A stretch of DNA of 64,000 nucleotides from assembly GCA_944376425.1 (NCBI GenBank), contig CALWCS010000049.1, forward strand, positions 30,759-94,758, written 5' to 3'. This DNA is from an uncultured Lachnospiraceae bacterium. GTDB taxonomy: Bacteria; Bacillota; Clostridia; Lachnospirales; Lachnospiraceae. This document shows positions 7,429 to 16,597 of the stretch, in pieces. Under the pieces are notes generated by a model. It worked only from the letters and a program-made list of their open reading frames with translations. It ran no database searches and had not been told where the DNA came from. The first letter of the stretch is position 1; each line of letters opens with the position of its first letter. The position numbers and the translations under genes are program-made.

Positions 7429-8385
7429 TCAGCAAACGATATTTCTTTTTTCTCCTCTTTGAAAAGCCGCTACATTCTGATAGACTTCTTCTACTAATCT
7501 TCGTCTCGCCTCAGTGCTTGCCCATGCAATATGTGGTGTGATCACTAATTTTCCGCTGTCTTGAATCCGCATCAGCGGATTATCTGCTCTTATCGGTTCT
7601 ACTGAAATCACGTCCAGTCCTGCCGCTGCTATCTCCCCTTTTTCTAATGCCTCTGCTAGATCTTCCTCATTTACAATCGGTCCTCTTCCGACATTAATCA
7701 AGACAGCACTGTTTTTCATTTTTTTAAATTGTTCCCGGTTCATTAAATTTTCCGTTGCTTCATTCAGCGGTGCATGAATGGAAAGAATATCGGATTCTTT
7801 GCAGATTGTCTCCAAATCGACTCTCTGATACCGGTCATTTTGATTTTTTCCTGAGGTCGAATAGTAAATCACTCTGCATCCAAATACTTCTGCGATTTCG
7901 GCGACCTTTTTCCCTATATTTCCAAGTCCTATAATTCCCCATGTCTTTTGGTCCAGCTCATGATATGCCACATCTAAATTCGTAAAGATATCACTTTTGA
8001 CGTATTCCCCGCTTTTTACATAAGTATCAAAATAATTCATTTTATGAATCAGATAGAAAGCAAGCGCAAATGTATGCTGTGCCACGGACATGGTAGAATA
8101 GCCTCCTACATTTGAAACTGCAATTTTTCGTCTGCTTACATACTCTCTGTCAATAATATTAATTCCTGTTGCTGTTACGGCTATCATTTTTAAATGCGCT
8201 GCTTTTGCCAATGTTTTTTCATTCATCGGTACTTTATTTACAATAATAATATCTGCATCTTTGACACGCTCTGCCGTATTTTCTTCCTCTGATTTTCCAT
8301 ATTGTGTTACATGACCAAGTTTTTCAAAGACAGACAGATCAAGGTCCCTTCCGAGTGTATCTGCCTCTAATATTACGATTTCCAT
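7429..8385 (-). CDS. D-isomer 2-hydroxyacid dehydrogenase (glycerate/hydroxypyruvate type)
   Basis: NAD(P)-dependent reduction of a 2-oxoacid to a D-2-hydroxyacid. From the ATG at 8385 (GAAGGGA upstream; an in-frame ATG at 8418 has no ribosome site) the protein has 318 residues, normal for the family. The nucleotide-binding motif G-L-G-N-I-G is at 153-158; the catalytic trio is R234 (N-V-G-R-G-P), E263 (D-V-I-S-V-E-P) and H285 (T-P-H-I-A-W-A). The H-I-A-W-A ending is typical of the glycerate dehydrogenase/HprA branch, so hydroxypyruvate or glyoxylate is a likely substrate, but substrate choice in this family is hard to read from sequence. It lies 68 bp downstream of the AAA+ gene on the same strand and may be co-transcribed with it. 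Confidence 0.88.
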   Translation of the reverse strand: MEIVILEADTLGRDLDLSVFEKLGHVTQYGKSEEENTAERVKDADIIIVNKVPMNEKTLAKAAHLKMIAVTATGINIIDREYVSRRKIAVSNVGGYSTMSVAQHTFALAFYLIHKMNYFDTYVKSGEYVKSDIFTNLDVAYHELDQKTWGIIGLGNIGKKVAEIAEVFGCRVIYYSTSGKNQNDRYQRVDLETICKESDILSIHAPLNEATENLMNREQFKKMKNSAVLINVGRGPIVNEEDLAEALEKGEIAAAGLDVISVEPIRADNPLMRIQDSGKLVITPHIAWASTEARRRLVEEVYQNVAAFQRGEKRNIVC

Positions 8386-8453
8386 TTGATTTTCCCTTCT
8401 CTCTTTTGCTCTCTGCATTCGTATCCGTCCATTTTTTCCTATGTTTCATATGT

Positions 8454-9938
8454 TTAGGTAAGAAGATTTTCCACCATCTCTGCATCAAAAATAACCTCTG
8501 AGACATGATTGACTTCTATCTGATAGAGAGCATTTGCCGCTATGTGTTCTGCTGCCTGTTCCAAATCTCTGATACCAGTTGTATCTGCATATTTTTTGAC
8601 CACAGCATCTAGTGCCTCTTCTGTCATAATACATTCATTTTCCCGCATTCTCATACGGTCTAAAACCTTTGGCAAAGCGTATCTGGAAAATATAATCTTT
8701 TTTTCCTCGGGTGTATAATCCGGAATATCAATGACCGCAAAACGCGACATCAAGGGTGCGCTGATCTGTTCCTTGTCATTTGCTGTTGCGATGGGATAAA
8801 CGCCTACCGTCGGAACCATACACTCCATATAGTTGTCTGTAAATCCCAGATTGTCTAAAAGCGTCAAAAGAACATCGGCCGGATTTCCATTTCCCTTTCC
8901 TGATGACGCTTTATCGAGTTCGTTGATAATAAAGACCAGATTGGACTCTCCCGCCATAGAAAACGCTTCCATAATAATCCCCGGTTTTGCATTTGCATAG
9001 ATACGTGAGCTTCCCGTCAGCTGTTCCGGATCATTGATCGAACTCATATCAAGCGTTGTCCACGGCAATTTCAAAATTCTTGCAACAGCATAAGCAATCT
9101 GGGATTTTCCGGTTCCTGCCGGACCAATCAGCAAAAGTCCATACGCCGGGAGTGTATGCGTGCGGTTAATCTGTATAATCGTCTCAATAATCCGCTGTTT
9201 TACCCGTTCCATGCCATAAAGTTCTTCATCTAAAATCCTGCGGGCTTCTTTCGGATCAATTGCTTCAAAATAATTATTTTTCCATTGAATATTCATCATA
9301 ATCGAAAGTGCACGCTGGGCATGGCGTCTTTCTTCAGGAGAGACTTCATTGGAACGTGCCACAGCAAGATTTCTTCGTGCCCAGAGACGAATATTATCCG
9401 GCAGTGTTCTGCCGGCGCACATCATAAAGTCTGTGATGCTTTGCAGACTTGTCAGTTTCATATCATCTCCTGCTTCTTCTTTGTCTTCTTCCTCCTCTTC
9501 TTCTACGGGAGCGCTGCTTGCCAGCAGTCTGTCAATCATAAACTGAAGAAATCCGTCCTCAGCCGAAAGTTTTGTTCCGCCTCCGAATGCAATTTCACGA
9601 ATCTTATAAACCGCATATCCGTCTTGGCGGTTTTGACCGGACAGCCGCACATTGATGTGATTTTCCCCCAGCCATCGAAGCAGGCTGACAAAGCGGGCAT
9701 CGATCTGTAAAATATCGGCACTGACTGTTCCATCCTCTTCCTTAAATTCGAACGTTGTCCGTTTGATCGGATTTGTAAAAACACCGCAAGAATGATGTTT
9801 CCATTTTCTCTTGCTGTTATCAAGCAGTAAAATCGGTCTGTCCGGTGAAGTTGCGGTCTCGTTTGATCGAACTATCGTATAAGTACACTCAGAATTATTT
9901 TTTTTATCCGGTGTATTGCTAAAATCAAATACTGGCAT
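8454..9938 (-). CDS. Lon-like AAA+ ATPase without a protease domain
   Basis: A 494-residue protein. Residues 1-140 are a domain I do not recognise; 144-159 is a run of acidic residues; the AAA+ module begins near 225 with D-P-K-E-A-R-R-I-L-D-E-E-L-Y-G-M-E-R-V-K, the linker that opens the ATPase of Lon proteases. Walker A is G-P-A-G-T-G-K-S (272-279), and Walker B reads F-I-I-N-E-L-D-K, with asparagine in place of the usual first acidic residue of the DE pair. A sensor N (T-A-N-D) and an arginine finger region (L-M-S-R-F) follow. The serine-lysine protease domain of Lon is absent, so this is likely a remodelling or unfolding ATPase. No signal peptide. Partner unknown. Confidence 0.8.
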   Translation of the reverse strand: MPVFDFSNTPDKKNNSECTYTIVRSNETATSPDRPILLLDNSKRKWKHHSCGVFTNPIKRTTFEFKEEDGTVSADILQIDARFVSLLRWLGENHINVRLSGQNRQDGYAVYKIREIAFGGGTKLSAEDGFLQFMIDRLLASSAPVEEEEEEDKEEAGDDMKLTSLQSITDFMMCAGRTLPDNIRLWARRNLAVARSNEVSPEERRHAQRALSIMMNIQWKNNYFEAIDPKEARRILDEELYGMERVKQRIIETIIQINRTHTLPAYGLLLIGPAGTGKSQIAYAVARILKLPWTTLDMSSINDPEQLTGSSRIYANAKPGIIMEAFSMAGESNLVFIINELDKASSGKGNGNPADVLLTLLDNLGFTDNYMECMVPTVGVYPIATANDKEQISAPLMSRFAVIDIPDYTPEEKKIIFSRYALPKVLDRMRMRENECIMTEEALDAVVKKYADTTGIRDLEQAAEHIAANALYQIEVNHVSEVIFDAEMVENLLT

Positions 9939-10036
9939 CTCTATACTCCTTTTATTTTTAAACTGTTCATTGCAGCGTTTATATCCTTGTCATATTTTGT
10001 AGGACATTCAGGACATGTCCTCTCTCTAACAGGTAA

Positions 10037-10066
10037 AAAATCTATGCTTAGTTTAGCATAGATTTT
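10037..10066 (-). terminator. Second hairpin downstream of the CBM9-like gene
   Basis: AAAATCTATGCT pairs perfectly with AGCATAGATTTT around TAGTTT. On the minus strand it is followed by TTTTTTACC, and it lies after the first hairpin of the CBM9-like gene and before the AAA+ gene. Confidence 0.7.
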
Positions 10067-10131
10067 CAGAGTGGACAATCCGATATCTTATTTTTTATTT
10101 CAAAGAAAATCTTTTTTCCATACAGCAAAAA

Positions 10132-10184
10132 AATAAGATTATCACAAAATAGATCAAATTCTCTATCTTGTAATAATCCTATTT
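10132..10184 (-). terminator. Terminator of the CBM9-like gene
   Basis: An imperfect stem (AATAAGATTATCACAAAATA with its partner ending in CCTATTT) directly follows the stop codon of the CBM9-like gene on the minus strand and is followed there by seven T. Confidence 0.6.
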
Positions 10185-10215
10185 CACATGGATTGCTGCT
10201 TCTTGAAAATCTCGC

Positions 10216-11016
10216 TTATTCGAATGTCACACGTCCCCAGCTGCTTGGGTTTTTATCCGCATCTGATGCGCCCGTCCAGTTCATCTGTACAGAAGACTGC
10301 GTATTCGGATATGGATAGTCATTGTCTGTGATACAGAAATTAAAACTAATCGTGTCGCCGGCAGCCGGTACATACTGTTCAATATAATCATTTGCAAAGT
10401 TGCTCCACGGAATCACTGCCTCAAAAATAAAGCCGTCATCCGTCGTTGTATATCCCTTTTCATATCCTTCCAAAACGTCGGTATTTTCTTCCATGCCTTT
10501 AGAAGTAAAGCGCTCCAGCTGTTCTCTTTCAATCATGGAACGGTCAAAAGCTGAATACCAATTCTGATTATCCATCATTAAATACAGCAGGAAATCATTC
10601 GTCTCGTAAGCTGTGCGTGCCGGGTCGGCAGATGGATTTGTAGAGATATAGATTTTAAAGTTGTCTTCCATATCATGTGCAAGCAGACCTACTGCTCCAA
10701 AACTTGAAGCTTCCTTTGTATCTGCTGCAAGGTATAAATTATCTTCATCCCACATCAGATAAACAGTACAGCTTACATCTGTTTCTCCCAGCCAGGAATC
10801 CGTATCACGGATTACTTGAGACGCATCATTGATTTCTATCGGAGAAGACAGATTCCACTCGCTTAAATCTCCGTCAGCCGTAATTGGGCTTTCAGCACGA
10901 TATGCTGTCGCTGATGGCTGTTCTGCGGACTCCTCTGCAAACACTCCGGCAGAACAGGTTCCCAGGCATAACATCATAACACCTGCTATCGATAATACTC
11001 TTTTTCTCATTGTCAT
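10216..11016 (-). CDS. Secreted CBM9-like carbohydrate-binding protein
   Basis: A 266-residue exported protein (signal peptide about 1-28, cleavage after VFA). The mature part starts near I-T-A-D-G-D-L-S-E-W-N, then a D-E-D-N-L-Y-L-A-A-D-T strand and a V-I-P-W-S-N-F segment: this is the arrangement of the family-9 carbohydrate-binding-like domain (PF06452), where one domain fills nearly the whole protein. No catalytic domain is seen. It likely binds sugar or glycoside at the cell surface or in the medium. It sits downstream of GH3-A but a strong terminator separates the two. Two ATGs (11016 and 11010) share the AAAGGA ribosome site; either could start. Confidence 0.75.
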   Translation of the reverse strand: MTMRKRVLSIAGVMMLCLGTCSAGVFAEESAEQPSATAYRAESPITADGDLSEWNLSSPIEINDASQVIRDTDSWLGETDVSCTVYLMWDEDNLYLAADTKEASSFGAVGLLAHDMEDNFKIYISTNPSADPARTAYETNDFLLYLMMDNQNWYSAFDRSMIEREQLERFTSKGMEENTDVLEGYEKGYTTTDDGFIFEAVIPWSNFANDYIEQYVPAAGDTISFNFCITDNDYPYPNTQSSVQMNWTGASDADKNPSSWGRVTFE

Positions 11017-11083
11017 TCATTCCTTTCTCTATTTTTTTGGAAATCTTCTTTTTCGACCTTTCTTACAGTCTCTTACTGAAAAA

Positions 11084-11110
11084 TGGGCGCTGCCAAAATA
11101 GCAGCGCCCA
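11084..11110 (-). terminator. Terminator of GH3-A
   Basis: TGGGCGCTGC pairs perfectly with GCAGCGCCCA, with TTTTT following on the minus strand. The core GGCGCTGC stem recurs after GH3-C at 53833. Confidence 0.92.
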
Positions 11111-11200
11111 TGGGATATTCACCTTATCATGACTTCTTTTTCTTTTCTGATTTTCTGTTTTTCTACACGATATACTTGTGAAGTCCTGATCTGTTGCGAT

Positions 11201-13732
11201 TTATTCTACAACGATTGTCTCGCTCATATCACCAACAGTAATCACATGCTCGCCTGCTTCCAAAGTCAGCTCAACCGTAATTACACGGAACTGATCTGCA
11301 TCCAGAGCTACGAATTTTTCAGCAGCTACATTTTCGCCGTCCATTACCTGAACTGTTACATGTCCGTCTCCGCCATTGTTCTTTGCAACAAAGCTGATTT
11401 CAAACGGAACGCCTGCCTGCTGTGTTTCAGTCACTGCTACTGTCTCCATGCTGGTTCCCCATCTGGTTTCTACTTCTCTTTCTTCTGTTGTCTGCGGTAC
11501 GCTCAGAAGGCTCAGTTCGATTTCAGCTGGGTCACTATAGTTCATACCATAGTCTGTTGTCCACAGTACGTCGCCTAAATTGTTCGGCATATCAATCGTT
11601 GGATTTTCTTTTGCTAACATTGCCATGTACAGACGAGTTTCCGTATCTACGCCGATATCATCCTGCAATTCGCCCCAAGACAGTGTATAGTCATCTGCAT
11701 TGTAAGCTGTCTCATACAGTGTGCTTCCGCCTGGTTCTTGTTCTCCGAAGAGCATTCCAGCTGTGATGGAAGGTGTTACATAGCGGTAGAAGCTTCCAAC
11801 GGATGATCCGTGGTCAGGTGTATTTACATATGTCTGCATAATCAGTGCATCTGATGCCTGAACCTGCTCTAATCCCGGTTCGGAGCTAACAGTACCTTCG
11901 AAAATCAAAACAACTGGTTTTCCGGCTGCCTGTGCATCTTCTACCATATAATAATAGTTGTCATCGATTGTTGTTACATGGAAAATGCAAACGTCTGCTT
12001 CTTCCATTGTCTCTACGACTGTTCCATGTGCTGCGAGTGCTTCTTTATCAGCTTCTTTGATATTGTCAGCAGAGCCATCTACATATATATTGATTCCTTC
12101 TGCCAGAGGAAGAATATTATTATCATTCTTTAACAGAATTGTAGATTCTACCATCAGCTGCTCTTCCATCTCTGTGATTTCACTGCGGCGTGCACGATTG
12201 ATATCATCGTTATTCATTACAGAGAACTGCTCTGCCTGATATTCTTCTGAACCGATCAGCGCCAGTGCATCTTCCCAATCTGAATATGGATCTTCAAAAA
12301 TTCCAAGGTCGAACTTGTTGCGCAGAACGCGTGCTACATGTTCGTTGAAGTCTTCTTCTGTAACGAGTCCTTCATCAACTGCCTGAACAATAATATCCGG
12401 GAATGCACGGTTAGAAACTTCTTCTGCATAAGCTTCAATATCAGTTCCAAGGATTGCGCCGTAGCAGCTGAACATATCTACGCCTGCATTTAAGATCATT
12501 GCATAACGTTCTACTGCTGATAAGGTGGAGATATCTACGCCGTCAGAAGTAACACCGGTATTGCTCATAATCCGGCTGATATCCAGAGGCCAGTCAAGGC
12601 ATACAACGCCTTCATATCCCAGATCTTCACGAAGGATATCGTACGTATCTTTATCCATATATCCCTGTACGCCATCTGTTACACCAACGTTATTATTTGT
12701 CATGATGTAGTCTGTGCCGGCGTCTACAACTGCCTGCCATCCAACCATCCAGCTATCGATCAGATTTGCAGGAGATTTTGCATTTACATAAGCGTTACGT
12801 CCGCCGCGGGCAATAAAGTGTTTCGAATGAGCACTCCAGCCATTGTCCTGATAAGCGTTTGTTTCAATAGCTGCCATTTTTGCGATATAATTAGGATCAT
12901 CGCCATAGAAACTTCCGATTTCATTTCCATAGCCATGGAATACCTGATGATATCCGATTGCTGCTGACTCTTTTGAATACTCGGAAACGAGATCGTATAA
13001 CAAATCTTCGTCATGTGCTATACCAAATGCATAGTGCGGCATATCAATCATACCACCCCAGGTATTATAGGAACGGTCTCCAGAAAATACGCATGGAATA
13101 CCAAGACGCGAATCTTCTGCGATACCCTGAATGGAGTTGAACAAATCAAGCTGATCTTTCGGGTTTCCTGTTAAAGCTGCAATAAAGGTTGTAACATTTG
13201 TTTCCTGAATCTGGTAAGCCATAGGAATTACTGTCGTTCCTTCTACATCTACTGTAGGATCTGTAGAATACAGGCAAGCCTCCGGGTCTGTTACGTAAGG
13301 TGCTCCCTTAACAGTAACTCCTGCATGAGACTGATCCTGGTCTTCTCCGCCCAGATCACTTACTGTACTTCCGTTGCTTCCAAAGATACAAGCAAAGATC
13401 AAGGTGCCAGCTTTTTCTTGCGGTGTCATCTGTGATAACAGATCCTGAACTCTTTCTTCCTGATCTGCACGCCAGTCTTCATAAACATCTAACTCTCCGT
13501 CTTTATCCAAATCACGGAAATATAAACCGTCTGCCTCGATAAATCCCTCTGCACTCTTGCTGCTCAGGCGAACCTGCTCACCGTTCTCTTCAATATAATA
13601 AAATCCTGATGAACTTTCCTGAATCACAGAACCTGCTTCTGCCGGGCTTTCTTCTGCCATAGCTGGGATACCGCTTAAAGCGCTCAGAATCATTGCTGAC
13701 GAAAGCAGCATTGAAATGTTTCTCCTTTTCAT
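11201..13732 (-). CDS. GH3-A: secreted family-3 glycoside hydrolase
   Basis: An 843-residue exported enzyme (signal peptide 1-26, cleavage after AMA). Residues 74-85 form an EF-hand-like loop D-L-D-K-D-G-E-L-D-V-Y-E just before the barrel; the K-H-F motif is at 304-306 and the presumed nucleophile is D380 in G-V-V-C-L-D-W. The C-terminal half holds the second GH3 domain (S-T-I-L-L-K-N-D, then a Rossmann-like sheet) and a final beta-sandwich. The usual K-H-F-P-G-H-G context is changed to K-H-F-I-A-R-G-G, so this belongs to an atypical GH3 branch and the substrate cannot be named; beta-glucosidase-like activity on a host or plant glycoside is the default guess. It has its own promoter and terminator, both shared with its paralogue GH3-C. 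It has no cell-wall anchor motif. Confidence 0.9.
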   Translation of the reverse strand: MKRRNISMLLSSAMILSALSGIPAMAEESPAEAGSVIQESSSGFYYIEENGEQVRLSSKSAEGFIEADGLYFRDLDKDGELDVYEDWRADQEERVQDLLSQMTPQEKAGTLIFACIFGSNGSTVSDLGGEDQDQSHAGVTVKGAPYVTDPEACLYSTDPTVDVEGTTVIPMAYQIQETNVTTFIAALTGNPKDQLDLFNSIQGIAEDSRLGIPCVFSGDRSYNTWGGMIDMPHYAFGIAHDEDLLYDLVSEYSKESAAIGYHQVFHGYGNEIGSFYGDDPNYIAKMAAIETNAYQDNGWSAHSKHFIARGGRNAYVNAKSPANLIDSWMVGWQAVVDAGTDYIMTNNNVGVTDGVQGYMDKDTYDILREDLGYEGVVCLDWPLDISRIMSNTGVTSDGVDISTLSAVERYAMILNAGVDMFSCYGAILGTDIEAYAEEVSNRAFPDIIVQAVDEGLVTEEDFNEHVARVLRNKFDLGIFEDPYSDWEDALALIGSEEYQAEQFSVMNNDDINRARRSEITEMEEQLMVESTILLKNDNNILPLAEGINIYVDGSADNIKEADKEALAAHGTVVETMEEADVCIFHVTTIDDNYYYMVEDAQAAGKPVVLIFEGTVSSEPGLEQVQASDALIMQTYVNTPDHGSSVGSFYRYVTPSITAGMLFGEQEPGGSTLYETAYNADDYTLSWGELQDDIGVDTETRLYMAMLAKENPTIDMPNNLGDVLWTTDYGMNYSDPAEIELSLLSVPQTTEEREVETRWGTSMETVAVTETQQAGVPFEISFVAKNNGGDGHVTVQVMDGENVAAEKFVALDADQFRVITVELTLEAGEHVITVGDMSETIVVE

Positions 13733-13842
13733 AATATTCCTCTCCTTTTTCCATTAAATATAGTTTTGCTGATTGAATATCTTGCTTTTTAGATTCTCTC
13801 TTTTCGAGAATCCTTCCCCCGCGCAAGGATCTTTCTTTCATA

Positions 13843-13930
13843 AAGTCGACTTCACTGTGATTAGAATTATACCATTCATTTAGGCTTGATTACAAGCTTA
13901 TTGTCACGAAATGTATCCTTTTGTCATGAA
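13843..13930 (-). promoter_or_regulatory. GH3-A promoter with activator-like direct repeats and +1 palindrome
   Basis: On the minus strand: two direct repeats TTCATGACA (13922-13930) and TTCGTGACA (13902-13910), 20 bp apart; then 6 bp; then -35 TTGTAA (13890-13895), 18-bp spacer and -10 TATAAT (13866-13871). The palindrome AAGTCGACTT (13843-13852) lies just after the predicted transcription start. The leader is about 125 nt. Direct repeats abutting a weak -35 are typical of activators that bind tandem half-sites (AraC-type and others). The same layout occurs before GH3-C. Confidence 0.7.
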
Positions 13931-14125
13931 TGGTAATCGACACTTTCCCTCCTTAAAAATTTATTTTCTCTCATATCTCTGATATTGTTATTTTTAAACT
14001 AATATTTCTATTAATTTATAGACATATCTAAAAATTTTTTTTTAAAAATAAATTTGCCAGATTATCGATATAAAGTAAAAAATTTTTACAATTTTTTCTG
14101 TCATTATAGTACTGATCTACAGACA
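13931..14125. other. AT-rich spacer without a gene
   Basis: Between the GH3-A control region and the pgi terminator there is only AT-rich DNA; no reading frame, repeat or hairpin stands out. Confidence 0.6.
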
Positions 14126-14168
14126 AAAAGCCTGCTCTGACAATTCTCTTTTGTCTTTGCAGGCTTTT
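14126..14168 (-). terminator. Terminator of pgi
   Basis: AAAAGCCTGC pairs perfectly with GCAGGCTTTT, with T's following on the minus strand, 19 bases after the pgi stop. Confidence 0.88.
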
Positions 14169-14186
14169 CTCATCATTGCTGTCTCA

Positions 14187-15536
14187 TTACAGTCTCTTCA
14201 ACAACTCTTCTCTTTCTTTTTCGTATCCTGGTTTTCCAAGTAATGCAAACATATTTTTCTTGTAGCTTTCTACTCCAGGCTGGTTAAATGGATTGACACC
14301 CAATAAGTATCCGCTGACACCGCATGCAAACTCAAAGAAATAGAACAGCTGACCTAAAGAATACTCATCCTGTCTTGGAATCGATACCATCAAGTTTGGA
14401 ACGTTTCCGTCTGTGTGAGCTAAGATCGTTCCATTCATTGCACTCTTGTTTACAAAGTCCATATTCTTTCCGGCCAGATAATTTAATCCATCCAGATCGA
14501 CTGCTTCTTCCTGAATTACGATCTCACATTCTGATTCTTCTACGTTTAAAACAGTCTCATACATAATTCTGCTTCCATCCTGAATAAACTGTCCCATAGA
14601 ATGCAAATCTGTCGTCAGATCCACGGATGCCGGGAAAATTCCTTTTTGATCTTTTCCTTCACTCTCTCCGTATAACTGCTTCCACCATTCTGCTACATAG
14701 TGGAGACCCGGCTCATAATTTGCAAGAATTTCCACGGATTTTCCTTTTTGATGAAGAATATTTCTGATTACAGCATATTTTACTGCGTCGTTTTCTTCAT
14801 ACGGAGCTTCCAGAGCAAGTTTTCTTCCCTCTGCTGCACCTTCCATTAATTTGTCAATATCAGCGCCGCTGACTGCAATCGGCAGAAGACCTACTGCCGT
14901 GAGGACAGAAAAACGACCTCCCACGTCATCCGGAACCACAAATGTCTCATATCCTTCTTCCGTTGCGAGTTTTTTCAGCGCTCCCTTTGCTTTGTCGGTT
15001 GTTGCATAGATTCTCTTTGCAGCTTCCTCTTTTCCATATTTCTTCTCTAACATTTCTTTAAATACACGGAATGCGATAGCCGGCTCTGTTGTCGTGCCGG
15101 ATTTTGAGATTACATTGACGGAAAAGTCACGGTCGCCGATTACATCGATCAAATGTTTCAGATAGGTTCCGCTGATACTGTTTCCTGCATAATAAATCTC
15201 CGGCGTTTTGCGGATTTCTTTGGAAACCATATTATAAAAACTGTGGCGTAAAAATTCAATCGCTGCTCTCGCTCCCAGATAAGAGCCTCCGATGCCGATT
15301 ACAACCAGCACTTCACTGTCTTCCTGAATTTTCTTTGCAGCTTTTTTGATACGTGCGAATTCTTCTTTATCATAATCAACCGGCAGATCGATCCATCCTA
15401 AGAAATCATTTCCAGCGCCTGATTTTGTTACCAACACTTCCTTAGCCGCCTCGGCCAACTTTTTCATATTTGCGATTTCGCTTTCACTGACAAATCCTGC
15501 AGCTTTTGAATAATCAAATCTTACTCTGCTCATCAT
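14187..15536 (-). CDS. pgi: Glucose-6-phosphate isomerase
   Basis: Interconverts glucose-6-phosphate and fructose-6-phosphate in glycolysis. The 449-residue length is that of the short Firmicute enzymes. Sugar-phosphate-binding motifs are seen at [12 protein letters not shown] and [11 protein letters not shown], and the P-D-D-V-G-G-R-F-S segment carries the PGI signature. Start: ATG at 15536 about ten bases after AAGGAG; a second ATG follows directly. Cytosolic and monocistronic, with its own terminator. Confidence 0.96.
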   Translation of the reverse strand: MMSRVRFDYSKAAGFVSESEIANMKKLAEAAKEVLVTKSGAGNDFLGWIDLPVDYDKEEFARIKKAAKKIQEDSEVLVVIGIGGSYLGARAAIEFLRHSFYNMVSKEIRKTPEIYYAGNSISGTYLKHLIDVIGDRDFSVNVISKSGTTTEPAIAFRVFKEMLEKKYGKEEAAKRIYATTDKAKGALKKLATEEGYETFVVPDDVGGRFSVLTAVGLLPIAVSGADIDKLMEGAAEGRKLALEAPYEENDAVKYAVIRNILHQKGKSVEILANYEPGLHYVAEWWKQLYGESEGKDQKGIFPASVDLTTDLHSMGQFIQDGSRIMYETVLNVEESECEIVIQEEAVDLDGLNYLAGKNMDFVNKSAMNGTILAHTDGNVPNLMVSIPRQDEYSLGQLFYFFEFACGVSGYLLGVNPFNQPGVESYKKNMFALLGKPGYEKEREELLKRL

Positions 15537-15665
15537 TTCTTTCGCGCTCCTTATAGGTGTAATTGCAAACGGATTTTCTGTCCATTTTGCGGATTGTTTA
15601 TGGATGGGCCCTTAATTGGTCTATCCAAATTATCACCTTTATTCTATCAAATGTCGTATACTTTA

Positions 15666-16409
15666 TCAAGCCAAAAATTCCTTTAAAACCTCCCTTATAA
15701 TCCGTTCCTGTTCTTTAGGATCCATCTGTTTTAAAATCTCTGCATTTTTATCACGCACCTCTTCCGTTTCAGCTGCTACCTCATTCATTCCTTCTTTTAC
15801 CGTTTCCTTTGCTTCCTGTTTCTCTTTCTTTCCTTTTGACTGCTCTAACCTTCTGGAAACTTTTTTGTTTTCTCTCTCTCTTTGATCATAAAGAGATACG
15901 TCTTCAAACTCTTTCCCGATTCCTGTGTTCTCCAGGTAATCTTCCAGTCTTGTCTGAAGTTTTTTCTTTTTGTATCGGAAATCCAGTACACCTTCCACAA
16001 TAAGCAGTAAGGCACAGGTGATAATGCCTCCTTGTAAATATAAAGTTCTTGCCGTTTCTGCCTGAGCAGTCAGATAATAACCGATTCCTCCTAAAACAGC
16101 ACAGATCACAAACGCATATGCTCCCATCTTTTGCCACTGATGCAGATTCATATTCCAGTATTTATATTCCATGATTTGTCTTTTGATAAATACCGATACA
16201 TTGGAAACCTCATCGTTTAATCTCTGGCAGTTGGCGAATCTTTGTTTGAGCTGTTTCATGAATTTGCCCCGGGGCACCCCTACATTTCTGGTATCCAGTA
16301 ATAACTTCGCGTAGACACGATTCAGCAGCAGCTGACTGAATATTCCGATTACACATACCACTGTCATTGCATAAAATAACACTCTTTGTTCTGCCATTGT
16401 CTGTAACAT
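15666..16409 (-). CDS. Conserved membrane protein of unknown function
   Basis: A 247-residue protein with a start at an ATG behind AAAGGGGG. One hydrophobic helix near residues 12-32 and two near 93-112 and 123-143 suggest three membrane segments. The C-terminal 90 residues are highly charged, Lys/Glu-rich and probably coiled coil, ending in P-K-E-Q-E-R-I-I-R-E-V-L-K-E-F-L-A. I recognise no domain. It lies between pgi and the nucleosidase, with a terminator upstream, and is probably transcribed alone. Confidence 0.65.
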   Translation of the reverse strand: MLQTMAEQRVLFYAMTVVCVIGIFSQLLLNRVYAKLLLDTRNVGVPRGKFMKQLKQRFANCQRLNDEVSNVSVFIKRQIMEYKYWNMNLHQWQKMGAYAFVICAVLGGIGYYLTAQAETARTLYLQGGIITCALLLIVEGVLDFRYKKKKLQTRLEDYLENTGIGKEFEDVSLYDQRERENKKVSRRLEQSKGKKEKQEAKETVKEGMNEVAAETEEVRDKNAEILKQMDPKEQERIIREVLKEFLA

Positions 16410-16533
16410 CCTTAAAATCCCCCTTTGATTTTCTGACTGATTTCAGCGGACCGGTCCATTGGGCCTTTCTGAAATTTTGTACCGCCATTATAGCCGATCA
16501 TCTCGATTTTGCAAAGAAAAATCGTTCGTCAAA

Positions 16534-16566
16534 AAAAGCCCCAAAATGTCTGATTTTCGGGCTTTT
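16534..16566 (-). terminator. Terminator of mtnN
   Basis: AAAAGCCC pairs with GGGCTTTT around a 17-base loop with extra pairing (AAAAT/ATTTT); on the minus strand seven T follow. Confidence 0.85.
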
Positions 16567-16597
16567 AAGGGATTTTATCTTCATGTAGAAGATGCTC

